DNA from: an uncultured beta proteobacterium
Lineage (GTDB): Bacteria > Pseudomonadota > Gammaproteobacteria > Burkholderiales > SG8-41
Direction of reading: 5' to 3'
Length of the DNA stretch: 64,000 nucleotides
NCBI GenBank assembly: GCA_903889565.1
Contig: CAISYC010000059.1
Coordinates: 1 to 64,000, forward strand
This document shows positions 38,287 through 47,049 of this stretch, piece by piece. A program made the translations under genes and the position numbers. Below the pieces are notes generated by a model that saw only the letters and a list, made by a program, of their open reading frames with translations, was not told the DNA's origin and searched no databases. How positions within the stretch are numbered: the first letter of the stretch is position 1; every line of letters begins with the position of its first letter.

Positions 38287-38916
38287 TCATGCGATTTTCC
38301 TGAATGTTTCGGTATGGCCGGCCCGGCACTGGTGCTGCCAATGCGCGGTGTCGGCGAGTATTCCGCGATACAGCTGCAGAACGCCCGGGTAGGCATCGAT
38401 GGCGTCGTCGAGCACGACGTAGCCGCCGGCGACGACATGGCGCGTCCATAGGTCGAAATCCTGTTTCACCGCCGGATAGCGGTGATCGCCGTCGATGAAG
38501 AGCAGGCGTATCGGGCCCTTCGTCCACTGTCGCGCGGCCGCGGCAGATTCTGCTACGACTGGCTCGATGTGGTCAAAGAGGCCGAGCGTTTCCATGTTTT
38601 CGCTGAATCGATGGTAGGTCGTGCCTTCGGTGCGGATGATGTCCTGGTCTTTCAGCATCGGGCCGCCGTCAAACACATCGACCGCATGCACCGTTTCGCG
38701 TCCCGCCGCCTTGCTGCCGGCGGCCAGCCACGCCGTCGAGAGCCCCATCCAGCTGCCGATTTCGACAATGGCGCCGGCACCCTCGCCGTCGCGCGCGAGA
38801 CGGTAGAGCAGATAGCCGTCCGCCGGGCCGAGCCAGCCTTCGATTGATGCGAAGCGTTGCGCGAGTTGCACGAATTCGACGGTATTGGCGACGTCGCTGA
38901 ACAGGTTGCCGACCAT
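38287..38916 (-). CDS. Class I SAM-dependent methyltransferase-like protein
   Basis: A 209-residue protein with a Rossmann-type SAM-binding motif ([15 protein letters not shown]), an acidic strand-2 end (VHAVDVFDG) and [11 protein letters not shown] followed by VLDDAID, as in the Methyltransf_24/TylF-like family. It sits between selA (6 nt upstream) and selB (79 nt downstream) on the same strand, which is unusual and may indicate a role in the Sec pathway or selenium metabolite methylation. That link is positional only. It could also be an unrelated passenger gene. Confidence 0.8.
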   Translation of the reverse strand: MVGNLFSDVANTVEFVQLAQRFASIEGWLGPADGYLLYRLARDGEGAGAIVEIGSWMGLSTAWLAAGSKAAGRETVHAVDVFDGGPMLKDQDIIRTEGTTYHRFSENMETLGLFDHIEPVVAESAAAARQWTKGPIRLLFIDGDHRYPAVKQDFDLWTRHVVAGGYVVLDDAIDAYPGVLQLYRGILADTAHWQHQCRAGHTETFRKIA

Positions 38917-38922
38917 GATCGT

Positions 38923-40341
38923 TCAGTCCCGCGTGCCCTGCACTGCGTGCAGTTGCGCAAGTTGTGCGACAAAACGGGCCTCGTCATCGAGACATCTGAG
39001 ATCGATGATGAAGGCGCCGTCCTTGACGCGGCCGATCACCGGCCACGGCAGTTTGCGGAAGGCATTCGACAAACGCTTGGCGGCGCTGTTGCGGTTTTTG
39101 CCGCGCGGGGTGATCGCGATGCCGGCGCTGGGCAAGGCATCGACCGGCAGCGCGCCGCTGCCAATCTGGCTGGCGCAGTCGATCACCGCGGCGTCGGCGC
39201 TGTCGCCGACGGCTGCAGCGAGCGCGGGCAACAGGCGCGCGGCCTGCGCGGCAATGTCTTTTTGCGGGCGCGTCAACAAACGCAGCGTGGGCACCTCTTT
39301 GACCAGCTTGTCCGGATCGGCATAGAGGCGCAATGTTGCTTCGAGTGCCGCCATGCGCATTTTGTCGATGCGCAGCGCGCGTTTCATCGGGTTCTTGCGG
39401 ATTTTCGCGATCAGGTCTTTGCGGCCGACGATAAGGCCGCATTGCGGGCCGCCGAGCAGTTTGTCGCCGCTGAAGGTGACGAGATCGGCGCCGTTGCCGA
39501 TGGCATCGCGGGGCGTGGGTTCGTGCGGCAGGCCCCAGCGTTCGAGTTCGACCAAGGTGCCGCTGCCGAGATCGACCCAGAACGGCAGTTGATGTTCGTG
39601 TGCAATCGTCGCCACTTCGGATTCGGGAACCGCGCTGGTGAAGCCCTGGATTGCATAGTTGCTGGTGTGTACCTTCATCAGCGCCGCGGTACGATCGCCG
39701 ATGGCTTCGACGAAGTCTTTCGCATGCGTGCGGTTGGTGGTGCCGATTTCGCGCAGCTTGCAGCCCGAACGCGTCATGATGTCGGGGATGCGGAAAGCGC
39801 CGCCGATTTCGACGAGTTCGCCGCGCGAGACGATGACTTCCTTTTTCTGCGCGAAGGTATTGAGCACCAGATAAACGGCGGCGGCATTATTGTTGACCAC
39901 CACCGCGGCCTCGGCGCCGGTCAAGCGGCGCAACCAGTCCTCGACATGGCTGTCGCGTTCGCCGCGCGCGCCGCCGTCGATGTCGAATTCGAGATTGACC
40001 GCGCAGGTCATCGCCTGCATCGCCGCTTCGGCGGCGATTTTGCCGATTAGCGCGCGGCCGAGATTGGTGTGCAGCACGGTGCCAGTGAGATTAAATACCG
40101 GACGTATCGACGGGCGTGTGGCGGCGGCCAGATATTCGGCGCAGCGTGTGATCAACGCGGTTTCATCAACGGCCGCGATGTTTTGCGCCATCGCCGCGCG
40201 CTGGGCGTCGATGATTGAACGGATGGTTTCGACCACCAGCGGGCGGCCGTATTGTTCGATGAGTGCAGCAACCTGTGGCTGTTGCAACAGGCGGTCTACC
40301 GAGGGGAGCGCGCGACGCGCGGCAGCAGGCGGATTCACCAT
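38923..40341 (-). CDS. selA: L-seryl-tRNA(Sec) selenium transferase SelA
   Basis: A 472-residue PLP enzyme that converts Ser-tRNA(Sec) to Sec-tRNA(Sec) using selenophosphate. Visible are the N-terminal LPSVDRLLQ, LTGTVLHTNLGRA, VNNNAAAVYL and the PLP-lysine segment TFSGDKLLGGPQCG with Lys294. Length is typical (E. coli 463). The ATG at 40341 was chosen from homology; the frame is open further upstream. It is the first gene of the Sec cluster. Selenophosphate synthetase (selD) was not found within the window, so it must be encoded elsewhere. Confidence 0.96.
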   Translation of the reverse strand: MVNPPAAARRALPSVDRLLQQPQVAALIEQYGRPLVVETIRSIIDAQRAAMAQNIAAVDETALITRCAEYLAAATRPSIRPVFNLTGTVLHTNLGRALIGKIAAEAAMQAMTCAVNLEFDIDGGARGERDSHVEDWLRRLTGAEAAVVVNNNAAAVYLVLNTFAQKKEVIVSRGELVEIGGAFRIPDIMTRSGCKLREIGTTNRTHAKDFVEAIGDRTAALMKVHTSNYAIQGFTSAVPESEVATIAHEHQLPFWVDLGSGTLVELERWGLPHEPTPRDAIGNGADLVTFSGDKLLGGPQCGLIVGRKDLIAKIRKNPMKRALRIDKMRMAALEATLRLYADPDKLVKEVPTLRLLTRPQKDIAAQAARLLPALAAAVGDSADAAVIDCASQIGSGALPVDALPSAGIAITPRGKNRNSAAKRLSNAFRKLPWPVIGRVKDGAFIIDLRCLDDEARFVAQLAQLHAVQGTRD

Positions 40342-40538
40342 GGTCGCTGGCGATCCGCGCGGATCAGTTTGATGTGCTGCAGCAAAGTCATGCGGGCGGG
40401 GCGCACACGGCGCCGGCGGTGACGTTCGGGGGAAAGAGTTTAGCGCAATCGGCGGCGCGGCGCTGGCAGCGGATTGCGCCGCTGCGGCATCTTGGCTACT
40501 CTCGGCCATTCATCAAACCAACCACTCCGGGTAATCCC

Positions 40539-41273
40539 ATGATCGAATGCTCCGCACAAGCGCGCGCCGAACTGATGCCGAAGGGCAAACTGCGTGTCGG
40601 CATCAACTTCTCGAATTTTCTGCTGACGCACAAGGATCCGCAGACCGGCGCGCCCGGCGGCGTGGCGGTCGATCTCGGTCGTGAACTCGGCCGCCGGCTC
40701 GGCGTTGAAACAGAGATCATCGGTTACCCGTCGCCGGGCGAACTGGCGGAAGCCGCGCCGACGGATATCTGGGACGTCGGTTTTCTCGGCGCCGAGCCGC
40801 AGCGCGCCAAACTCATCGACTTCAGCGCCGCCTATGTCGAAATCGAATCGACTTATCTGGTGCCGCCGGGTTCGTCGATTCAATCGGTGGACGAGGTCGA
40901 TCGCAAGGGCATCCGCATCATCGTGCCCGAGAAGGCAGCCTACGACCTGTATCTGATGCGTACCATCAAGAACGCCGAACTGCTGCACGCGAAGGGCGCC
41001 GACAATGCGTTCAAACAATTCGTCGCCGACAAACTCGATGCCTTGGCCGGCCTGCGCCCGCGCCTGATTACCGATCACAGGAACCTGCCGGGCTCGCGCC
41101 TGCTTGACGGCCGCTTCACCTCCGTGCAGCAGGCCGCCGGCGTGCCGAAGGGGCGGCCGGCGGCGGCGGCCTATCTCGCGGCTTACATCGAAGACGTCAA
41201 GGCGTCAGGGTTGGTCGCGCAGTTGATTGAGAAACACGAGGCGCACGGGCTGACGGTGGCGGCGAAAGCTTAA
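40539..41273 (+). CDS. Family-3 extracellular solute-binding-like protein lacking a signal peptide
   Basis: A 244-residue protein with the SBP_bac_3 pattern: LRVGINFSNFLLTHKDP, GVAVDLGRELGRRLGV, DVGFLGAEPQRAKLIDFSAAYVEIESTYLVP, and RIIVPEKAAYDLYL. No hydrophobic leader precedes the domain from ATG 40539, and the upstream in-frame sequence does not offer one. It may be cytosolic, or the true start lies elsewhere. It is divergent from selA (197 nt between starts). No ABC permease or ATPase gene accompanies it. Ligand unknown; amino-acid-like by family. Confidence 0.8.
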   Translation: MIECSAQARAELMPKGKLRVGINFSNFLLTHKDPQTGAPGGVAVDLGRELGRRLGVETEIIGYPSPGELAEAAPTDIWDVGFLGAEPQRAKLIDFSAAYVEIESTYLVPPGSSIQSVDEVDRKGIRIIVPEKAAYDLYLMRTIKNAELLHAKGADNAFKQFVADKLDALAGLRPRLITDHRNLPGSRLLDGRFTSVQQAAGVPKGRPAAAAYLAAYIEDVKASGLVAQLIEKHEAHGLTVAAKA

Positions 41274-41296
41274 ACGCGGGTCAAATGCGGCTGTAT

Positions 41297-42262
41297 TCAT
41301 TCAGGCTTTACGCCGCCATCGCGTGCCACCTTCGCCCACTTCTTTAGATCCTTTTGCACGGTCGCGGCGAGCTCGTCGGCAGTGCCGCCGACCGGTTCGG
41401 CGCCGAGGGTGGCGAACTGATCGCGCATTGCATTGCCTTCGAGGCCCTTGCTGATCGCGCGGTTGAGCGTGCGGATGATTTCAGGCGGCGTGGCAGCGGG
41501 CGCAAAGATCGCATACCACGAGGCGAGCTCAAATCCCGGCAAGCCGGCTTCGGCGATGCTCGGCACGTCGGGCAATAGCGGCGAACGTTTCGCCGAGCCG
41601 ATGCCGAGGGCGCGCACGCGGCCGGCCTTGATGAACGGTTGCGTGACCGGAATCGAATCGAAGGCCATCGCCACTTCGCCGGCGACCGCAGCCTGGGTCT
41701 GCAGCGGCGAGCCTTTGTAGGGCACGTGAATCATGCGCGTGCCGGCGGCCGTATTGAGAGCGACGAATCCGAGATGGGCAATGCCGCCGATGCCCGAGCT
41801 CGAATACGTCAGCGAGTCGGGCCGCGTTTTCGCCAGCGCAATCAATTCGTGCAGGGACTTCACGGGAATCGACGGATGCACGACCAGCACGAAGGGCGCG
41901 ATGCCGACCAGTGACACCGGGGCGAAATCCTTGACCGGATCGTAGGGCAGTTTGGCGAACACCGCGGGGTTGGTGGTGTGCGTGCCGGTGGTGCCCATCA
42001 GCAGCGTGTAACCGTCGGGTGCGGCGCGCGCGACCGCCTCGCAGCCGATGATGCCGGCCGCACCGGTACGATTATCGACGACGAAGGATTGTGCAAGGTC
42101 TTCGCCGAGCTTGCGCGCGATCATGCGGGCAAGAATGTCGGTGCCGCCGCCGGCCGGAAAAGGCGCGATCAGGCGCACGGGTTTGCCCGGAAAGTTTTGC
42201 GCTGGCGTATTGCCTGCGGCAAACAGCAGCAGCGGCGCGATGACGACAATTGATCTGTGCAT
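41297..42262 (-). CDS. Bug/TctC substrate-binding protein
   Basis: A 321-residue binding protein: signal peptide (HRSIVVIAPLLLFAAG, cleavage near PAQ), FPGKPVRLIAPFPAGGGTDILAR, DNRTGAAG, PDGYT, LVVHPSIP. I chose ATG 42262 over the in-frame ATG at 42283 because a perfect GGAGG lies 6 nt upstream of it. It converges with the SBP_bac_3-like gene and is divergent from the amidohydrolase. An apparent single-gene unit. Confidence 0.9.
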   Translation of the reverse strand: MHRSIVVIAPLLLFAAGNTPAQNFPGKPVRLIAPFPAGGGTDILARMIARKLGEDLAQSFVVDNRTGAAGIIGCEAVARAAPDGYTLLMGTTGTHTTNPAVFAKLPYDPVKDFAPVSLVGIAPFVLVVHPSIPVKSLHELIALAKTRPDSLTYSSSGIGGIAHLGFVALNTAAGTRMIHVPYKGSPLQTQAAVAGEVAMAFDSIPVTQPFIKAGRVRALGIGSAKRSPLLPDVPSIAEAGLPGFELASWYAIFAPAATPPEIIRTLNRAISKGLEGNAMRDQFATLGAEPVGGTADELAATVQKDLKKWAKVARDGGVKPE

Positions 42263-42399
42263 TGAAGCCTCCATTGCGATCAAGTATTGCAGAATCGGCG
42301 GCTTTGCGCTTCATCGCATGCCGCGAATTCGCGGTTGTTGCGTGGACGCGCGCACTCGGCGTCTTTAAAATCCGCGCTTTGATTGAATGCGGTGCCGTC

Positions 42400-43239
42400 A
42401 TGTTGATTGTCGATTCTCAGGTGCATATCTGGGCGGCGCACACGCCGGCGCGGCCGTGGCCGGCGGCCGATCCGAATTTGCCGGCGGCGCACAAGCCGCA
42501 ACCGATTACCGCCGGCGATCTGCTGCGCGAGATGGATGCGGCCGGTGTACACCGCGCAGTGCTGATTTCACCGGTGTTCGAAGGCGCGCGCAACGATGTG
42601 GTGGCGGCGGCTGCGCGTGCGTATCCCGAGCGCTTCACGGTAATGGGGCGCTTTGATCCCGATGCGCCGGATGCTCGCGCAATCGTCGCATCGTGGCAGG
42701 ATGAGCCGGCGATCCGCGGCGTGCGTTTTACGTTTCATCGTCCACACCAGCGGCCGTGGCTGGTAGAGGGGCAGCTCGACTGGTTGTGGGCGCAGGCTGA
42801 GCGAAACAACCTGTCGGCGATGCTGCTGGTGGCGCATTACGATCTGCCGTACGTCGCGCGGCTTGCCGAGCGGTACCCCGGTCTCAGGATTGCGCTCGAT
42901 CATTTTGGGCTCACCGAAGGGCGCGATGAGAGCGCGTTTGCCGATTTCGATCAGGTCATTGCGCTCGCGCGTTTACCAAATATTGCGCTGAAGGCCAGTT
43001 GCCTGCCGCTGTATACGAACGATGGTTACCCGTTCCGTCGTCTGCACACGTACGTCCGGCGCGCCTGGGAAGCATTCGGGCCGCAACGCCTGTTCTGGGG
43101 CAGTGATCTGTCGCGGCTGCCGTGCGGCTACCGCGAAGGGGTGACGATGTTTACGGAAGAGATGCGGTGGCTGCCGGCGCGCGATCTGGAGTTGATCATG
43201 GGCCGCGCGCTGTGTGCGTGGCTGGACTGGAAGGTCTGA
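42400..43239 (+). CDS. Amidohydrolase-2 family metal-dependent hydrolase
   Basis: A 279-residue TIM-barrel hydrolase. The N-terminal DSQVHIW carries the first metal-binding His (usually HxH or QxH in this family). RGVRFTFH, the mid-barrel LVAHYD, ALDHFG and the C-terminal FWGSDLSRL with the catalytic Asp follow the PF04909 pattern. Family members hydrolyse or decarboxylate lactones and aromatic or dicarboxylic acids. The in-frame sequence before ATG 42400 looks non-coding. It converges with the bicupin gene. It may process a carboxylate taken up by neighbouring TctC systems (inference). Confidence 0.85.
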   Translation: MLIVDSQVHIWAAHTPARPWPAADPNLPAAHKPQPITAGDLLREMDAAGVHRAVLISPVFEGARNDVVAAAARAYPERFTVMGRFDPDAPDARAIVASWQDEPAIRGVRFTFHRPHQRPWLVEGQLDWLWAQAERNNLSAMLLVAHYDLPYVARLAERYPGLRIALDHFGLTEGRDESAFADFDQVIALARLPNIALKASCLPLYTNDGYPFRRLHTYVRRAWEAFGPQRLFWGSDLSRLPCGYREGVTMFTEEMRWLPARDLELIMGRALCAWLDWKV

Positions 43240-43245
43240 CCTTCG

Positions 43246-43926
43246 TCAGCGCATCGCCACCGACAGCAGCGTCGCCCCCTGCGGAAAATGCACCGGCCCG
43301 TGTTCGACGCCTTTGCGCTGATACAGAAAATCCCATACGCCGAGCTGTTCGCCTTCGATCACCGCGCTGCCTTCGACGATGAGTGAGGCGTGCATATAAG
43401 GATGCGTGTGGCGCGCAAGCGTGGCGCCCGGCGCGAATTTGACCGCACGCAGCAGGAGGCGGCCGGCGCCGTGATCGACCAGCGTTTTGCCCTCACCCGT
43501 GCCGCCTTCGGATTTTGCCCACGCCAGTTTGTCGGCCTGAATCAAACGATAGTGGCGTTCGCTGCCGAGTTGCTGAACTTCGCTGTGATCGTTGCTGCCC
43601 TGAAAGCAGGAAAACAGCGTGCAGCTGTCCGGGTATTCGAGCGGGCCGTGCGGTTCGTGGCTGGGGCCGAGGATGACGTCGAGCGGTTTCAATTCGAGGC
43701 CGTCGATCAGCGCGCGGCCTTTCACGACGGTGGTGGCGTGCGTGCCCGGATGCACATGGCGCGGCTCGACCGAGCCGACCGGATATTCGACGATCGACAT
43801 GCGCAGGCCGTTTTCAAGGTCGTCGTTGTACATGGCGAAACGGCTCTCGCGGCCGTCGAAGCGCACGCGCTTTTGCCACGGCGTGTCGGCGATGCGTGTG
43901 ATTTCGAAGCCGGCTAATTTGATCAT
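43246..43926 (-). CDS. Bicupin protein
   Basis: A 226-residue protein with two cupin barrels. The first has PRHVHPGTHATTVVKGRALI and the second LARHTHPYMHASLIVEGSAVI; both carry His-x-His-x4-5-His metal-binding patterns. Such proteins include dioxygenases, isomerases and sensory domains. ATG 43926 was preferred to an in-frame ATG at 43977 because homology starts there, and AAGAAA lies upstream. It converges with the amidohydrolase (6 nt apart). No precise reaction can be given. Confidence 0.8.
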   Translation of the reverse strand: MIKLAGFEITRIADTPWQKRVRFDGRESRFAMYNDDLENGLRMSIVEYPVGSVEPRHVHPGTHATTVVKGRALIDGLELKPLDVILGPSHEPHGPLEYPDSCTLFSCFQGSNDHSEVQQLGSERHYRLIQADKLAWAKSEGGTGEGKTLVDHGAGRLLLRAVKFAPGATLARHTHPYMHASLIVEGSAVIEGEQLGVWDFLYQRKGVEHGPVHFPQGATLLSVAMR

Positions 43927-44021
43927 GGTTAATTTCTTTTTTGAAAGGTGCGGAGGAGTTTGAAAAAAGTATAGCACCGGGCTTGTCGCGAATCAGGCGG
44001 GTTCGTGTGGTTGTAGACCGA

Positions 44022-44040
44022 TGCAGGCGGGGCGCCTGCA
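44022..44040. repeat. Short GC hairpin in the bicupin-TctC divergent region
   Basis: A perfect 8-bp stem TGCAGGCG/CGCCTGCA with a 3-nt loop in the 298-nt gap between divergent genes. No T tract follows on either side, so it is not a terminator. The rest of the gap shows no gene. It may be a palindromic repeat remnant. Confidence 0.45.
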
Positions 44041-44224
44041 CCACAACTGCACTGCCAGGTGCGGGCTTTTGTGGCGCAGGCCGAATTTTAGATGCGGGCC
44101 TGCGATCAGCCGGAACGAGCGTGGCGAGTTCCGGTGGTTTTGCAATTTTTTGCGCCACGCGCAATGCTAGAATTGTTCAAACAATAACGCTTACATCGAT
44201 CAAATAAACCGAGGGGATTACGGG

Positions 44225-45190
44225 ATGCTGAAATCATTTGCGGGAGCGCTGCTCATTGCGTTAGTTGCCGGCGCGAACATGGTCGGAGCTGCGGGTTATC
44301 CGGAACGGCCGATCACCGTGGTGGTTGCGTTTGCTGCGGGCGGTGCGACCGATATTTCAACGCGCATCGTCGGCAAGTACGTCAGCGTGCCGCTCGGTCA
44401 GCAAATCATCGTCGATAATCGCGGCGGTGGGGGCGGCATGATCGCGGCCTCGGCGGTGATGCGCGCCAAACCCGACGGCTATACTTTGCTGTCGTCGTCG
44501 AGTATCTTCGTGGTGGCGCCCAGCCTCTACAAGAATCCTTCATACGATCCGTTCAAGGATTTTCTGCCGGTGGTCGAGTTCGGCGCCTCGCCCAATGTGA
44601 TGGTGGTGCATCCGCAGGGCGGCATCAACAGTCTCGCCGAACTGATCGCGGCGGCGAAGGCGAATCCGAATCTGATCAGCTACGGCAGTCCGGGGCTCGG
44701 CACCACGCCGCAGCTCGCAGCTGAAGTGTTGAAGCTGCGCACCAAGACCAATATGGTGCACATTGCGTACACGGGCGGCGCGCCGGCGGTGCAGGCGGTG
44801 CTGAGCAAACAGATCCAGATGATGTCGGCGAGCCTGTCGTCGGTGATGCCGCAGATCGCCGGTGGCCTGCTGAAACCGATCGTGCAAACCGGCAAGGAAC
44901 GCTGGCCCGATCTGCCGAATACGCCGACGATGGCGGAGGCCGGCATACCGGATGCGGTGTCCGATACATTTCAGGCGCTGTTCGCGCCGGCGGGTACGCC
45001 GCCGGAAGTGATCAGCAAGCTGGCGAAGGAAACCATCGCCGTGCTCGGCCAGAAGGACGCGCGCGATGCGCTGTGGAATGCGGGCCTCAAGGTCACCGCC
45101 GGCGGCCCCGATGCTTTGCGCGCGCGCGTCGCTCAGGAAGTGCCGATGTGGCGCGATATTATCGAGAAGGCCGGCATCAAGGCGGAATAG
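44225..45190 (+). CDS. Bug/TctC substrate-binding protein
   Basis: A 321-residue binding protein: signal peptide to about residue 22 (MVGA), YPERPITVVVAFAAGGATDISTR, DNRGGGGG and PDGYT. The VVVAFAAGG block departs from the common IVPFAPGG and marks it as a distinct subgroup here. A GAGGGGA Shine-Dalgarno lies upstream. It precedes the second UGSC selenoprotein gene by 89 nt, with a 12-bp hairpin in between. Cotranscription is likely since no U tract follows the hairpin. Confidence 0.9.
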   Translation: MLKSFAGALLIALVAGANMVGAAGYPERPITVVVAFAAGGATDISTRIVGKYVSVPLGQQIIVDNRGGGGGMIAASAVMRAKPDGYTLLSSSSIFVVAPSLYKNPSYDPFKDFLPVVEFGASPNVMVVHPQGGINSLAELIAAAKANPNLISYGSPGLGTTPQLAAEVLKLRTKTNMVHIAYTGGAPAVQAVLSKQIQMMSASLSSVMPQIAGGLLKPIVQTGKERWPDLPNTPTMAEAGIPDAVSDTFQALFAPAGTPPEVISKLAKETIAVLGQKDARDALWNAGLKVTAGGPDALRARVAQEVPMWRDIIEKAGIKAE

Positions 45191-45196
45191 AATGAC

Positions 45197-45226
45197 CCCC
45201 TCTCCCCGCGATAACGGGGAGAGGGG
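45197..45226. repeat. 12-bp intergenic hairpin (CCCCTCTCCCCG type)
   Basis: A perfect 12-bp stem (45197-45208 with 45215-45226) and a 6-nt loop CGATAA. It is related to the repeat at 10167-10189. Without a T tract it is more likely a dispersed palindrome or mRNA-stabilising hairpin than a terminator. Confidence 0.6.
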
Positions 45227-45279
45227 AACATCGGGCAGAATGCTTTGCCCGGCAATCGTTTTTCTCAGGGAGAAATCGC

Positions 45280-47019
45280 ATGAGCGGCAACAGCAGCGAA
45301 CCCAACTATGAAGTCGTGTGGCCGCTCGGCGCCTCGGCTTATAAAACGCGCGCGCCGAATGCACGCATCGACGATCTGTCGGGCAAGGTGGTCGGCGAGC
45401 TGTGGGACTTTTTGTTTCGCGGCGAGGATATTTTTCCGATCGTGCGCGAGGAACTGACGAAGAAATTTCCCGGCATCCGCTTTGTCACCTACGACGTGTT
45501 CGGTAACGTGCATGGCCCGCAGCAACGCGAGCTGGTCGCCGACGTGCCGAAGCTGCTCAAGCAACACGGTTGTAACGCGGTCATATCCGCGATCGGCGCC
45601 TGAGGCGCTTGCACGCCCGCCGTGTTGCGGGCGAGTGCGGCAGTCGAAAACGCCGGTTATCCGGCGGTCTCCATTATCTCGAGCGGCTTTCTCAAGCAGG
45701 CGGCGGTGGTCGCCAAGGGGCTCGGCCTGCCCGACATGCCGATCGCGGCCTATCCCGGCGTGCCGATGACTGACAGCGACGAAGAACTGCGCCGCAAAGT
45801 GGTTGAAGAACTGGTGCCGCAGATCATTGCCGGCCTGTCGAAGCCGGTCGGCAAAATGTCCGATGACGCAGCGGATGCGGAACCGGCGATGCGCGACATC
45901 GTGTTCCGCGGCACGCTCGACGAAGTCAACGAGCACTTCCAGAAAAACTTCTGGGCCGATGGCATGCCGGTGATGCCGCCGACACTCGATCGCATCGAGC
46001 GCTTTCTCAAATTCACCGACCGCAAACCCGACGAAGTGATCGGGCCGTGCCCGCCGGCGAACCGACTCGCCACGGTGTGGAACGTCGCGGTCAACGGCGT
46101 GATGGCCGGCTGCCGGCCCGAATACATGCCGGTGCTGCTGGCGGTGATCGAAGCGATCGTCGACCCGGTTTATAAAATTGAAGACGCCGGTTCGACGCCG
46201 GGCTGGGAATCGCTGATCGTGTTGAACGGCCCGATCGCGAAGCAACTCGGCTTCAATTCGGGGCAGGGCGTGATGCGCACCGGCATCCAGGCGAATACCA
46301 GCGTGGGTCGTTTCCTGCGCCTCTTTCTGCGCAACATCGCCGGTTTTCATCATGCACCCGAGGGCGCCGACAAGGGCAGCATCGGCCAGAGTTTTCTGGT
46401 CGCCGCAGCCGAGAATGAAGAGGCAGTGGCGGAGATCGGCTGGCAGCCGTACAGCGTCGACCGCGGTTTCAAGGCGGGCGATAACATCGTCACGGTGCAA
46501 AGCGTGGTTGCGATCAGCGCGCCGACTTATACCGGCAGCGAAAAGGCCGAAGAACATGCCGCGCTGATTGCCGACGTGATCGGCCAGCGCGCCTGCGGCT
46601 ACTGGTCGGCGATCGGCATGGTTTACAGCCACTGGCATCCGTTGATCATGCTCGGGCCCAGCATCGCCAAAGTGTTCGCGCAGGACGGCTGGAGCAAGGA
46701 CGATCTGCGGCGCTATCTTTACCAGAATGTGACGATGAAGGCCTCGCTCGCCGAGCGTTATGCCTATTATTGCGGGCAGACCGGTTTTCGCGTCAACAAT
46801 TACGTCAAGCAGGGTCTGCTGCCGCCGGCCTATGGCGAGTCTGACGATCCGGAGCGCTTGATTCCGGTGTTTCAGCGGCCCGAGTGGATCGGCATCATGG
46901 TAGCCGGCGACTGGGGCCGCAATCAATCGAAGGGTTACGTTAGCAATCACATTCAGGGCCCGCCGGTGAGCAAGGCGGTACGCTTGCCGAAAAGCTGGGA
47001 TACTTTGCTCAAGCGCTAG
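45280..47019 (+). CDS. UGSC-family selenoprotein (UGA at 45601-45603 = Sec108), U-G-A-C variant
   Basis: A 579-residue protein when the single in-frame UGA is read as Sec. The upstream 107 residues end AVISAIGA. The frame continues with GACTPAVLRAS and 461 more residues, giving U108-G-A-C111. Both halves align with the selenoprotein at 30407-32140, with Sec at the same residue number and shared blocks MAGCRPEYMP (Cys278 here), STPGWE, GQGVMR, QANTS and ADKGSIGQ or GDKGSIGQ. A strong Shine-Dalgarno AGGGAGAAA precedes ATG 45280. A SECIS-like hairpin follows the UGA. TctC genes lie on both sides. Cytosolic; reaction unknown, probably Sec/Cys redox chemistry. Confidence 0.92.
45611..45638 (+). 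promoter_or_regulatory. SECIS-like hairpin of the 45280-47019 selenoprotein
   Basis: GCAC plus GCCCGC (45611-45620) pairs with GCGGGC (45627-45632) and GTGC (45635-45638) across a 2-nt GA bulge, giving 10 bp. The loop CGTGTT (45621-45626) contains GU and begins 17 nt after the UGA. The loop and upper stem are identical to those of the other UGSC gene. Confidence 0.85.
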
Positions 47020-47049
47020 CGCCGGACAAACTTGAACCAGGAGTGTGCG

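Noticed and set aside
43927-44224. Riboswitch or ncRNA in the bicupin-TctC gap
   Set aside because: Only one short hairpin was found and no known riboswitch consensus could be recognised.
45197-45226. Terminator between TctC and the second UGSC gene
   Set aside because: The stem is perfect, but no T tract follows on either strand. It resembles the dispersed palindrome at 10167-10189.
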